Positions 52,201 through 60,902 of a stretch of 64,000 bases of DNA are shown here, piece by piece (position 1 is the stretch's first letter; each line of letters begins with the position of its first letter). Under the pieces are notes generated by a model, which did not search any database, was not told the origin of the DNA, and worked only from the letters and a program-made list of their open reading frames with translations. Origin of the DNA: Desulfobulbaceae bacterium (GTDB taxonomy: Bacteria; Desulfobacterota; Desulfobulbia; Desulfobulbales; Desulfobulbaceae). The position numbers and the translations under genes are program-made. The stretch is from contig DNUE01000017.1 of assembly GCA_003508005.1 (NCBI GenBank), positions 741 to 64,740 of the forward strand. Direction: 5' to 3'.

Positions 52201-53547
52201 ATGAGCAAGAAAATTGTATTACGCGACGACGAGATGCCTACCAGTTGGTATAATGTGGTTCCTGATATTCCAAACGGATTGCGGCCTCCCCTTGATCCCG
52301 CCACCATGCAGCCCATTGCTCCCGAGAAGCTGGCGGCTATTTTTCCCATGGGGCTCCTGGAACAGGAAATGAGCCCGGACCGTTTTATCCCGATTCCTGA
52401 AGAGGTCTTGGAAATTTATCGCATCTGGCGGCCATCCCCCCTGGTCAGGGCCACTAGCCTGGAGCGAGCTCTCGGAACCAAGGCAAAAATATTCTTTAAG
52501 AATGAAAGTGTCTCCCCTGTGGGCAGCCATAAGCCGAACAGTGCGGTCGCTCAGGCCTTTTACAACAAACGCGAGGGAATCAAGCGCCTAACGACCGAAA
52601 CCGGCGCCGGTCAGTGGGGCAGCGCCCTGGCCATGGCAACCTGCATGTTCGGGCTGAAGTGCAAGGTCTACATGGTGCGGGTGTCGTATAATCAGAAACC
52701 CTACCGCAAATCGATCATGCAGACCTTCGGTGCGGAGATCGTCGCCAGTCCGAGTCCCTATACCAATTACGGCCGTTCGGTGCTGGAAAAGAATCCGGAC
52801 AGCAACGGAGCTCTCGGCATTGCCATCAGCGAAGCCCTCGAAGATGCAGTGACCAGCGAAAACACCAATTATGCCCTTGGCTCTGTTCTGAATCATGTAA
52901 TCCTGCATCAGACCATTGTCGGCCTGGAGGCAAAAAAACAGATGGAAAAAGCCGGGGAATATCCTGATGTGGTCATAGGCTGCTGCGGCGGCGGCTCAAA
53001 TTACGCCGGACTTGCTGTGCCCTTTGTTCCCGACCGGCTTGCGGGCAAAAAAGTCCGCTTTGTCGGGGTCGAACCCGCTTCCTGCCCGACAATGACCGCC
53101 GGCAAGCTCGCCTATGACTCCGGCGACACGGCCGGCATGACGCCGCTGCTGTATATGCATACCCTGGGCCATGATTTCATGCCTCCCGGCATTCACGCCG
53201 GTGGCCTCCGTTATCACGGCATGGCGCCCATTGTCTCGGCGCTGATCCGGGAAAAGATTATTGAGCCGATCAATGTGCACCAGATGGAATGCTTTGAAGC
53301 CGGCGTCCTGTTTGCCAGGACCGAAGGTATTATTCCCGCTCCCGAAACCTGTCATGCCATTCGCGCGGCTATTATCGAGGCAACAAGAGACCTGAACGAG
53401 CCGAAGACGATTCTTTTCAACTTCTCCGGTCACGGATTGGTTGATATGGCTGCCTACGACAGCTACTTCGCCGGAGAACTGCACAACTATTCTCTGCCGA
53501 AAGAGCAGATTGCCGCATCCTTGGCCAATCTCCCGCGGGTCGAATAA
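52201..53547 (+). CDS. trpB2: TrpB2-type tryptophan synthase beta-like protein
   Basis: The 448-residue PLP enzyme belongs to the long TrpB2/TIGR01415 branch, with the cofactor Lys in VGSHKPNSAVAQAFY, TTETGAGQWGSALAMA, the phosphate loop GCCGGGSNYAGL and the insertion typical of TrpB2. It makes tryptophan from serine and indole, often acting alone or as an indole-salvage enzyme. No trpA or other trp genes are near it. GAAGGAG precedes the ATG by about 6 nt. Confidence 0.94.
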   Translation: MSKKIVLRDDEMPTSWYNVVPDIPNGLRPPLDPATMQPIAPEKLAAIFPMGLLEQEMSPDRFIPIPEEVLEIYRIWRPSPLVRATSLERALGTKAKIFFKNESVSPVGSHKPNSAVAQAFYNKREGIKRLTTETGAGQWGSALAMATCMFGLKCKVYMVRVSYNQKPYRKSIMQTFGAEIVASPSPYTNYGRSVLEKNPDSNGALGIAISEALEDAVTSENTNYALGSVLNHVILHQTIVGLEAKKQMEKAGEYPDVVIGCCGGGSNYAGLAVPFVPDRLAGKKVRFVGVEPASCPTMTAGKLAYDSGDTAGMTPLLYMHTLGHDFMPPGIHAGGLRYHGMAPIVSALIREKIIEPINVHQMECFEAGVLFARTEGIIPAPETCHAIRAAIIEATRDLNEPKTILFNFSGHGLVDMAAYDSYFAGELHNYSLPKEQIAASLANLPRVE

Positions 53548-53568
53548 CGACCCGTTCCGAGCGGAGAA

Positions 53569-54792
53569 GTGAAAAGAGGTTTCCCGCCGGTTGGCGCAAC
53601 CATATTTCTCTTGCTCGTTTTTCTGATTTTTGACCGGCAGTCCGTTTTCGCGGACTGCCGGTCTTTTTCCGACCTCATCCATAACGGCGGCTACGGAGTA
53701 ACCGACAGGGACGGGCGGCTGTTGTCCTCCTGCAATGCAGACAAGCCCTTTGTCCCGGCGAGCATCCTCAAGATCGCCACCGCCCTGATTGCCATGCAGG
53801 TCCTTGGCCCGGACTACCACTTCCAGAGCGAATGGTACCTGGACGCCGAGGAGAATCTGTATCTCCGTGGCAACGGTGATCCTTTCCTGGTGGCCGAGGA
53901 GATCGTCCTGATCCTGGGACGGTTGGAGAACCTGGGAGTAAGGAGGATCAACGATATCTTTATCGACAACAGCAGTTATGATCTGGAAGGCCAGGTTCCC
54001 GGCCGCGGAACAAGTGACAATCCCTATGATGCACCGATCAGCGCCACTGCGGTGAACTTCAACACCGTCGCCATCCGCGTGGGGCCTGGTCAGGAGGTGC
54101 GTTCCGCCGAGGTGCAGACCCCGACCCTGCCGCTCATGCGGGAGCTGGCCGGGGGGTTGAAGCCCGGGGAGTACCGCCTGAACATCTGCCGGGACAGGTG
54201 CCAACCCGAGGCGCGTAGCGCAAGGCATGTCGCGGAACTGCTCCGCGCCCTGCAGCGGGAAAGGGGGATTGCCAGCAACGGGGGCGATGGCATCAGAGCG
54301 GTGCCGGCGGGAGCCGTGCTGGTCTACACCCACCCCAACACCAGGGAACTGAACGAGGTGCTGATCGCCTTTCTTGAACACTCGAATAATTTCGTCGCGA
54401 ATCAGGTCTTCCTGGCCTGCGGCGCTGCCAGGTACGGCTATCCCGCTACCTGGGCCAAGGCCAGACGGGTAGCGGCGGAAACCCTGACGGAACTGCTGGG
54501 ACCGGAGACCGTCGGTCAGGTGCGGATGGTGGAGGGATCCGGCCTGGCCCGGGAGAACCGGGTCACCGCCCGGGCCATGTTGAAGCTGCTCCAGGTTTTT
54601 GCACCCCATGCCGGCCTCCTGCGGGAGCAGGATGGGATCCGCCTGAAGTCAGGGAGCATGGCCGGGGTCCATAATTATGCCGGATATCTCCCGGGCGGCA
54701 GACCGTTCGCCATCCTGGAGAACCAGCCGGCCAACACCCGAGACCGGCTGCTTGAAAGGCTGCAAACGATGTTTCCGGAAGAAGGGCCATGA
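53569..54792 (+). CDS. dacB: PBP4-type D-alanyl-D-alanine carboxypeptidase/endopeptidase
   Basis: The 407-residue exported protein (signal peptide with FLLLVFLIF, cleavage near VFA) is an S13 peptidase. Active-site motifs are SILK in VPASILKIATALIA, SNN in EHSNNFVANQVF and KSGS in RLKSGSMAGVHNYAGYL, where KTG is usual. It trims peptidoglycan peptides in the periplasm. It starts with GTG at 53569 after GCGGAG, 21 bp after trpB2, and overlaps the following lipoprotein gene by 4 bp, so those two are translationally coupled. Confidence 0.88.
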   Translation: MKRGFPPVGATIFLLLVFLIFDRQSVFADCRSFSDLIHNGGYGVTDRDGRLLSSCNADKPFVPASILKIATALIAMQVLGPDYHFQSEWYLDAEENLYLRGNGDPFLVAEEIVLILGRLENLGVRRINDIFIDNSSYDLEGQVPGRGTSDNPYDAPISATAVNFNTVAIRVGPGQEVRSAEVQTPTLPLMRELAGGLKPGEYRLNICRDRCQPEARSARHVAELLRALQRERGIASNGGDGIRAVPAGAVLVYTHPNTRELNEVLIAFLEHSNNFVANQVFLACGAARYGYPATWAKARRVAAETLTELLGPETVGQVRMVEGSGLARENRVTARAMLKLLQVFAPHAGLLREQDGIRLKSGSMAGVHNYAGYLPGGRPFAILENQPANTRDRLLERLQTMFPEEGP

Positions 54793-55259
54793 CTGTGGAC
54801 AGACTGCGCAGATCATTGGTTTTGCTGGCGCTGTTTTTTCTTGCGGCCTGCGGGCCGGGGGATTCACCTGAGGAGCAGGTCAGGCAGTATGTCGCTGCCG
54901 CCGAGGCAGCGGTGGAGGCAAGGAACCTGGGCGGTTTGAAGGAACTGATCACGGAACAGTATCAGGACGAACAGGGCCGGACCCGGCGCGACATCGTGGC
55001 CATTGCCGCCAGGTATCTTTATGCGAACAAGAACATCCATGTCCTGACCCGGATCGAGGGGTTGGCAGTTTCTGCGCCGGGACAGGCACGACTAACGGTT
55101 TATGCCGCCCTGACCGGGCAGAACGTCTCTGACCTGGATGCCTTGCTGAACATGCAGGCCGACCTCTACCGCTTTGATCTGGAGCTGGTCCGGATGGATG
55201 GGGAGTGGCAGTTGCTCCGGGCCGAATGGCGACCGGCCAGGGGAGAGGATTTTTTCTAA
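54789..55259 (+). CDS. Small lipoprotein, NTF2-like fold suspected
   Basis: The 156-residue product has a lipoprotein signal with lipobox LAAC (Cys21). After that come helical SPEEQVRQYVAAAEAAVEAR and GRTRRDIVAIAARYLYANK, then strands ending MDGEWQLLRAEWRPAR. This helix-then-sheet order resembles NTF2/SnoaL-like domains. Overlap with dacB (ATGA) suggests a cell-envelope partner role. No specific family is recognised. Confidence 0.75.
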   Translation: MTVDRLRRSLVLLALFFLAACGPGDSPEEQVRQYVAAAEAAVEARNLGGLKELITEQYQDEQGRTRRDIVAIAARYLYANKNIHVLTRIEGLAVSAPGQARLTVYAALTGQNVSDLDALLNMQADLYRFDLELVRMDGEWQLLRAEWRPARGEDFF

Positions 55260-55269
55260 GCGGCAGGAG

Positions 55270-55563
55270 TCAGAGGGTCTCCTGGAGGGCCTGGGCGGAA
55301 TGGTTAAGATACCGGACCACAAACTGCCGGATCTCTTCCGCTCCGAGAAAGACGCCGGCGAGGAGGTCGTCACCGGCCTTGAGGGCGGGGATCATCCTGA
55401 TGCCGCTGTGCCAGGCATGCAGAGGGTTGAGGACCACATCGATTTCCTTCACCTTCAGCGCTGGAAATTCCAGCCGTAGCCTGCTCAATTCCCTTTTGAC
55501 AAGCATGCACCGGGGGCAGAGAGAGGACTTGTAGAAAATTATGGACGTCGAATAAGGGGTCAT
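55270..55563 (-). CDS. Small thioredoxin/glutaredoxin-like protein with CPRC motif
   Basis: The 97-residue protein starts at ATG 55563 (MTPYSTSIIFYKSSLCPRC) and has a thioredoxin-fold layout with a CPRC redox pair near residue 17. IRMIPALKAGDDLLAGVFLG provides the cis-proline region, and helices follow at the end. It has no signal peptide, so it should act in the cytoplasm in disulfide exchange. The open frame extends to 55668, but those residues do not fit the fold. It converges on the lipoprotein gene with 10 bp between stops. Confidence 0.75.
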   Translation of the reverse strand: MTPYSTSIIFYKSSLCPRCMLVKRELSRLRLEFPALKVKEIDVVLNPLHAWHSGIRMIPALKAGDDLLAGVFLGAEEIRQFVVRYLNHSAQALQETL

Positions 55564-55782
55564 TTCCGGCCACTGTCGGCAAGGAATAAGATGAGTGAGT
55601 GCGGAACGCTCCGCTCCACTCTTGCCATCGCATCGTACTATACCTGCGCGGAATGGGTGAAGCGACAAAATTCAGTTTCTGGACGGAAAGGCATTAATGA
55701 TGTAAAATAAAAAAGTAATCAAGGATTCGGAGCCATTGCGAGCCACTTCATTGGAATAATCGGGAGGAAAGAGAGGTTCATC

Positions 55783-56802
55783 ATGCAGAGGAATAAAGGA
55801 GGGCGGAGGACAGGAACGGTTTTCACGTGCATGGCCATGCTGGGAGCGGTCTTCCTGACGGGTTTATGCATGGCCGGACCAGCTGCGCAGCTGCTCGGCG
55901 CTGAGGAGGCCAAAGTCCCGACGATGATGGAACAGGCAAAGATGCAACCGGGAATGACCGATGCCAATGCCCCGCCGGTAGAGCATCCGATGATGAATCC
56001 GGCCCAATATACGGACAAGGGGAAGTGCCCAAACTGCGGGATGGTACTCAATATGTGGGCCCGGACCCGCTATCACTTTCTGCTTGGGGGGAAGGAACAG
56101 GAAACCTGCTCCATCCATTGCCTGGCTGAGCGGGCCGTGCGGGAAAGCGCCGAACCAGTTGACGTCAAGGTGGCGCTTTATCTCGAGCCCGAGAAAATGA
56201 TTCCTGCCGTTCAGGCAGTCTATGTGGTTGGTTCGACTGCGCCGGGGACCATGACCGGGGTATCCAAGCTGGCCTTTGCCGAGCGGGCAGCAGCGGAAAA
56301 GTTCGCCGGCCAGTACGGCGGAGTGGTTACGGGTTACGACCTTGCCTACCAGCAGGCAGTTGCGCAACTGGACAAGGACCGGGGCGGTATCGATGCTAAG
56401 AGAAAGAAGAGCGGCAAGATCGTCGAACCCACTCCGAGTGATTTATGTGTGGTGTGCGGCATGAGGCCTGCCGCATATCCCAACAACCGCGCCCAGATTA
56501 TGACCGCGGATAACAAGACCCTGCACTTCTGCTCCGGCCAGTGTCTGGTTAATTTTCTGGCCGAGCCGGCAAAATATGTGGAGGCAGAGGTCAAACCCAT
56601 GTTCGTGTGGGCCAGCGTCTATCCCGAGGCCATGTATGATTACGCCGGCGGGCTCCTTTACGTCGTTGGTTCCAAGGCCATGGGGCCAATGGGGCCGGAA
56701 CCTTTTGCCTTCCGCACCCTGAAGCAGGCTTCCGAATTCACGGACAAGAATGGTGGGACCATCGTCCTCTTCGAGAAGCTGAATCCTGGTATAGTCAGAT
56801 AA
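55783..56802 (+). CDS. Exported protein with two NosL-like domains
   Basis: The 339-residue protein begins with a basic segment and hydrophobic signal (RTGTVFTCMAMLGAVFLTGL). Two NosL-like units follow: CPNCGMVLNMW with CSIHC (about 85-180), and CVVCGMRPAAYP with CSGQCLVNFL (about 222-335). NosL proteins bind Cu(I) and help mature nitrous oxide reductase and other copper systems. No nos gene is in this window. A tandem version suggests a broader metal or sulfur carrier role. Met/His-rich PVEHPMMNPA precedes domain 1. AGAGAGG lies 8 nt before the ATG. Confidence 0.82.
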   Translation: MQRNKGGRRTGTVFTCMAMLGAVFLTGLCMAGPAAQLLGAEEAKVPTMMEQAKMQPGMTDANAPPVEHPMMNPAQYTDKGKCPNCGMVLNMWARTRYHFLLGGKEQETCSIHCLAERAVRESAEPVDVKVALYLEPEKMIPAVQAVYVVGSTAPGTMTGVSKLAFAERAAAEKFAGQYGGVVTGYDLAYQQAVAQLDKDRGGIDAKRKKSGKIVEPTPSDLCVVCGMRPAAYPNNRAQIMTADNKTLHFCSGQCLVNFLAEPAKYVEAEVKPMFVWASVYPEAMYDYAGGLLYVVGSKAMGPMGPEPFAFRTLKQASEFTDKNGGTIVLFEKLNPGIVR

Positions 56803-56830
56803 TAATACGGACTCATTTCCTTCAGGCCTG

Positions 56831-56866
56831 AGCTGATCCTGGCCTGGTGCCCGGGCCGGATCAGCT
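56831..56866. terminator. Hairpin after the NosL-like gene
   Basis: A perfect 9-bp stem AGCTGATCC (56831-56839) pairs with 56858-56866 around an 18-nt GC-rich loop. There is no T-run. Confidence 0.4.
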
Positions 56867-56981
56867 GCACGACGCCAGACTCCCATGAAGCAGGCCGGGG
56901 AGAAAGCAGCTGCCCTGTATTGACATTGACTTACAGGGTAAAAGCTACTAAACCAAAAAAAGCCGCTATTGCCGGCATGTT

Positions 56982-57959
56982 ATGAATGCGAACGCCACGA
57001 TTACGCTAGTCACCTCCTCCAGGTTCGGCGATCACGATATCAGGGGGGAGGAACACCCCGAAGTCGCGGCGCGGCTGCAGTGTATCAGCGACCAGCTGCA
57101 GGCAGGAAACCTGGCGCCGCTGCTCCGCTATGTCGAACCGACCGAAGCGGGTCGGCAGTGGCTGCTGACTTTTCACAACGATAGCTGGCTGTTCCGTTTC
57201 GAGGAGGAGGTGCTTTCCGGCCGCTCTTTCATCGGCCACCAGGACAACCAGGTCTGCTATGAAACCTTTGCCGTTGCCCAGCTTGCCGCCGGCGCCGCCA
57301 TCAATGGCGTCGACCTGGTGGAAGGGGGTTCCGGCGGACCTGTTTTTTGCGCGGTACGGCCGCCCGGTCATCATGCCGAGCCCAACCTGCCCCTGGGCTT
57401 CTGCTTCCTCAACAACTGCGTGATCGCCGCCCGCTACTGGCAAAAGCAGCACAACCGCCGCCGGCTCTGCGTCCTTGATTTTGACGCCCACCATGGCAAC
57501 GGGATACAGACCGCATTTGAGGAGGATCGGGAGGTTCTCTATATTTCCATCCACGAACATCCCAGCTTCAGCTTCCCTGGTACTGGTTTTGCGGAGGAAA
57601 CCTGCGGAGGAAGGGACGAAGGGGGGCTTCTCAATGTTCCTCTGCAGCCTGGCGCCGGCGACGAGCAGGTTATTGCCGCCCTTGACGGAAAAGTGGCTGA
57701 ACGGCTGGCCGGATTCCGACCCGAAGCCCTGATCATCGCGGCGGGTTTTGACGGTCACCGGGAGGATGACATGTCCGGGCTCAACTATTCGACCGCCCTT
57801 TATCAGATGCTTGGTGAACGCATCGGCGGCTGGGCGAGGGAGCATGCCGGCGGCAGGGTTCTGTCCATCCTGGAAGGGGGCTATCACCTGCCGTCATTGG
57901 CAGCCAGCGTGGAGGCGTACCTGACCGGTTTGCATTCAGTTTTGGCGGAGAAGAACTAA
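56982..57959 (+). CDS. Histone-deacetylase-family (AcuC-like) deacetylase
   Basis: The 325-residue arginase-fold enzyme shows RPPGHHAEPNLPLGFCFLNN, CVLDFDAHHGNGIQ (metal Asp and His), IIAAGFDGHREDD and ILEGGYHLPSLAAS, all consistent with an active zinc deacetylase. Bacterial members remove acetyl groups from protein lysines or from polyamines and acetoin-linked substrates. The next genes encode a CBS-ACT protein, an ADP-forming acyl-CoA synthetase and a GNAT fusion, so deacetylation of a metabolic enzyme is likely. Start at ATG 56982. An 80-bp repeat element follows its stop. Confidence 0.9.
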   Translation: MNANATITLVTSSRFGDHDIRGEEHPEVAARLQCISDQLQAGNLAPLLRYVEPTEAGRQWLLTFHNDSWLFRFEEEVLSGRSFIGHQDNQVCYETFAVAQLAAGAAINGVDLVEGGSGGPVFCAVRPPGHHAEPNLPLGFCFLNNCVIAARYWQKQHNRRRLCVLDFDAHHGNGIQTAFEEDREVLYISIHEHPSFSFPGTGFAEETCGGRDEGGLLNVPLQPGAGDEQVIAALDGKVAERLAGFRPEALIIAAGFDGHREDDMSGLNYSTALYQMLGERIGGWAREHAGGRVLSILEGGYHLPSLAASVEAYLTGLHSVLAEKN

Positions 57960-57960
57960 T

Positions 57961-58040
57961 TTTGTCAGTCCCGCAAAAAGTGCGGGACTGACGACAACAA
58001 CCATTGTAACTTGTTGAAATCTCAGTGGCGGATGCACAGT
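57961..58040 (-). repeat. 80-bp dispersed hairpin element, copy C
   Basis: On the minus strand it begins ACTGTGCATCCGCCACTG. It ends in a perfect 12-bp stem GTCAGTCCCGCA/TGCGGGACTGAC around CTTTT. It lies between the deacetylase and CBS-ACT genes and contributes false N-terminal codons to the latter frame. Confidence 0.9.
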
Positions 58041-58087
58041 GTTATGATTTTTTGCGAGGTTATCAATTTTCGATTCAGAGGTGGTTT

Positions 58088-58756
58088 ATGTATGTCAGCT
58101 ACTATATGACTTCGTCGCCTATGACCGTTGGGCCTGAGTTGGGCATTATGGAGGCAAAGGCCATCCTCGACAGCCATAAATTCCGGCATCTGCCGGTGGT
58201 GGATGGTGAGGGGAGGCTGCTCGGCATGGTGACCGACAGGGATATCCGTTCCGCTTTTCCCTCGACCATGACTTCTTCTGAGGATCGCGATATAGTTCTG
58301 CACACAGTGCGGCTGACCCCGGTGGGCGAAATCATGTCCGCCAACAACGTGGTGCTGACCACCACCTCCACCCTGGACGATGCCCTCCTCCTTTTTGAAA
58401 AGAAAAAAGTCGGCGCACTGCCGGTTCTGGACGAAGCGGGGCGGGTAATCGGCATCCTTTCCTCCAATGATCTGCTCAAGGCTTGGCGCAGCCTCTTCGG
58501 TCTGGGGGAAAAGGGTTCGGTCCTGCTGTCCATCAAGGTTGATGCGGAACCGCATTCTCTGTGCCGGCTGGTCCAGGTTCTCGAAGAACTCAACGTTCCC
58601 TTCACCCGGTTAATCAGATCCGACGGCACTGACCTGCAGCCGCCCATGATCTATCTGCGGATCAATACCTACAACATCAGATCCGTCCACAAGGCAATCG
58701 AAATGGCCGGGTTTACGGTGTTTCAGCCGACCCCGCTATCCATCGGACACAAGTAA
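58088..58756 (+). CDS. CBS-pair plus ACT-domain protein, AcuB-like
   Basis: The 222-residue protein has two CBS motifs (about 1-60 and 78-135: KFRHLPVVDGEGRLLGMVTD, VGALPVLDEAGRVIGILSS) and a C-terminal ACT-like region (about 145-215, LLSIKVDAEPHSLCRLVQVL). CBS pairs bind adenosyl nucleotides and ACT domains bind amino acids, so it is a cytoplasmic energy or metabolite sensor. The layout matches AcuB of acetoin/acetate operons. The ATG at 58088 (MYVSYYMTSSPMTVGPELG) follows AGAGGTGG, while upstream in-frame codons come from the repeat. It is 15 bp before the acyl-CoA synthetase gene. Confidence 0.88.
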   Translation: MYVSYYMTSSPMTVGPELGIMEAKAILDSHKFRHLPVVDGEGRLLGMVTDRDIRSAFPSTMTSSEDRDIVLHTVRLTPVGEIMSANNVVLTTTSTLDDALLLFEKKKVGALPVLDEAGRVIGILSSNDLLKAWRSLFGLGEKGSVLLSIKVDAEPHSLCRLVQVLEELNVPFTRLIRSDGTDLQPPMIYLRINTYNIRSVHKAIEMAGFTVFQPTPLSIGHK

Positions 58757-58771
58757 CAGGAGATAGGCGTT

Positions 58772-60877
58772 ATGCTGGAAAAACTCTTTGCCCCCACCTC
58801 CGTCGCGGTTGTCGGGGCTTCCAGGACCCCGGGCAAGGTTGGCCATGATATCCTGGCCAACCTGGTTGCCGGCGGGTTCGCCGGCGAGATCATTCCGGTC
58901 AATCCAGCCGGCGGCACCATGTTCGGGCACCAGGTCGTGGAGAAACTCTCTGATTACCGCGGGACCATCGATCAGGTCATCATCGTTGTCCCGAACCGGT
59001 ATGTGCTGGATGTGGCCAGGGATGCCGTGGCCCGGAAGGCGGGCGCCATCATTGTCATATCCGCCGGCTTCCGGGAGACCGGGGAGGAGGGCAGCGTGCT
59101 CCAGTATCAGCTGGCGGATATCTGCCGTCGGGGCGGGGCCAGACTGCTCGGGCCAAATTGCCTGGGCCTGATCAACACCGAGACGAAGTTGAACAGCTCT
59201 TTTGCCGGCGGGATGCCCGAGTCCGGGTCCATCGCGGTCTTTTCCCAATCCGGCGCTCTCTGTACGGCCATGCTCGATCTGGCCAAAAACAGGCACATCG
59301 GGCTGTCCAAACTCATTTCAATGGGCAACAAGGCCGATCTCTCCGAAATAGATATGCTGATGGCTCTGGCCCGTGACGATCAGACCCGCGTTATTGTCGG
59401 CTATCTCGAGGATATCAACGCCGGAGATGAATTTATCAAGGCCGCGGAAGACGCGAGCAACAGGAAACCGGTCATCATCCTCAAGTCAGGAACAACACCG
59501 GCCGGTCAGAAGGCGGCAGCCAGCCATACCGGCGTGCTGTCCGGGGCGGATACGGCCTATGGTGCGGCATTCAAGCGCACCGGGGTCTGCCGCGCCGATA
59601 CGTTTGATGCGCTTTTTGATTACGCGACAGCCTTCAACATGCAGCCCCTGCCGAAGGGCGATCGGATCCTAATTATCACCAACGCCGGGGGTCCGGGGAC
59701 CATGGCCGCGGATGCCGTGGAAAAACTGGGCATGCGGGTGACTGCTCTCGACCGCAATGTGTCGACGGCCCTCCGGTCACATTTGCCGGCGGCTGCCAGC
59801 ATCGCCAATCCCATCGATGTGCTGGGCGATGCAGGTCCGGATCGGTATGTTGCGGCGTTGCAGGCTGCCCAGGCCGATGACCAGATCGATGCCATTCTTG
59901 TTCTTCTCACTCCTCAGGCCATGACCAAGCCCAGGGAAACGGCCCTTGCCATCATCGAGCACATGAACGGCTCCAAACCGGTCCTGGCCTCGTTCATGGG
60001 CGGCAAGGATGTGATGCCCGGCCGCCAGGAACTTGCTGCCGGAGGGCTTCCGGATTATGAGTCGCCGGAACGGGCAGTTGCGGTTCTGAAGGCCATGCGG
60101 GACTATGCTGTCTGGCGGGACCGGCCTCCGCGCATGGTGACCCGTTTCCCGGTCAACCGCCGCCGGGTCGAACGGATCATTTCCAGGCGGCAGCGGACAG
60201 GAAGGCTGCAGTTGGGAGAAGTCAGGGCCAAGAATATACTCAAGGCATATGGGTTCAATATTCTTGAGGGAAGATTGGCGACTACCCCTGCGGAAGCGGT
60301 TGAAATTGCCAAGTTCATCGGTTTCCCTGTGGCGATGAAGGTCGTGTCGCCGAACATAATTCACAAGACGGACCTCGGCGGCGTTCGGCTCGATGTGGCC
60401 TCAAGCCAGGAGGTGGAGGACGCCTACGATCTGATGATGCTCCGCATCTGGAAGCAGGTACCGGGTGCCTTGCTCGAGGGGGTATACGTAGAAAAAATGG
60501 CCGATCCGGGCCTGGAGGTCATCGTCGGCATGACCAGGGACCCCCAGTTCGGGCCCATGCTGATGTTCGGCCTGGGAGGTATTTTCGTGGAGGTCCTGAA
60601 GGATGTCACCTTTCATCTTGCGCCTATAACTGAGGGGGAAGCTATCCAGATGCTGAAGTCGACCCGCTCCTACGAAATGCTCAAGGGAAAACGTGGCCAC
60701 AAGGAGGTGGACATAACGGCTATTGCTGTGGCTCTGCAGCGGATTAGTCAATTGACCACGGATTTCCCTCAGATAACGGAACTGGATATCAACCCGATGA
60801 TTGTGGGAGAGATTGGTACCGAGCCGGTGGTGGCGGATGCCCGTATGACACTGTCCGCTCTCGACCCGATGAAATAA
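58772..60877 (+). CDS. ADP-forming acyl-CoA (acetyl-CoA) synthetase, fused alpha-beta
   Basis: The 701-residue protein has a CoA-binding domain (about 1-135, SVAVVGASRTPGKVGHD), succinyl-CoA-ligase-like domains (about 145-450) with the phospho-His motif AAASHTGVLSGAD near residue 251, and an ATP-grasp domain (about 480-700, GFPVAMKVVSPNIIHKTDLG, GMTRDPQFGPMLMFGLGG). It interconverts acyl-CoA, ADP and phosphate with acid, CoA and ATP, making ATP during fermentation or acetate oxidation. It has no GNAT domain; that domain is instead fused to the next gene's product. CBS-ACT and deacetylase genes are upstream in the same direction. Confidence 0.93.
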   Translation: MLEKLFAPTSVAVVGASRTPGKVGHDILANLVAGGFAGEIIPVNPAGGTMFGHQVVEKLSDYRGTIDQVIIVVPNRYVLDVARDAVARKAGAIIVISAGFRETGEEGSVLQYQLADICRRGGARLLGPNCLGLINTETKLNSSFAGGMPESGSIAVFSQSGALCTAMLDLAKNRHIGLSKLISMGNKADLSEIDMLMALARDDQTRVIVGYLEDINAGDEFIKAAEDASNRKPVIILKSGTTPAGQKAAASHTGVLSGADTAYGAAFKRTGVCRADTFDALFDYATAFNMQPLPKGDRILIITNAGGPGTMAADAVEKLGMRVTALDRNVSTALRSHLPAAASIANPIDVLGDAGPDRYVAALQAAQADDQIDAILVLLTPQAMTKPRETALAIIEHMNGSKPVLASFMGGKDVMPGRQELAAGGLPDYESPERAVAVLKAMRDYAVWRDRPPRMVTRFPVNRRRVERIISRRQRTGRLQLGEVRAKNILKAYGFNILEGRLATTPAEAVEIAKFIGFPVAMKVVSPNIIHKTDLGGVRLDVASSQEVEDAYDLMMLRIWKQVPGALLEGVYVEKMADPGLEVIVGMTRDPQFGPMLMFGLGGIFVEVLKDVTFHLAPITEGEAIQMLKSTRSYEMLKGKRGHKEVDITAIAVALQRISQLTTDFPQITELDINPMIVGEIGTEPVVADARMTLSALDPMK

Positions 60878-60902
60878 GATTACCGGTCAAAGGATGTGCG
60901 CC

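Noticed and set aside
52996..54609. 537-codon antisense frame opposite trpB2 and dacB
   Set aside because: Spans two genuine plus-strand genes and has no domain signature.
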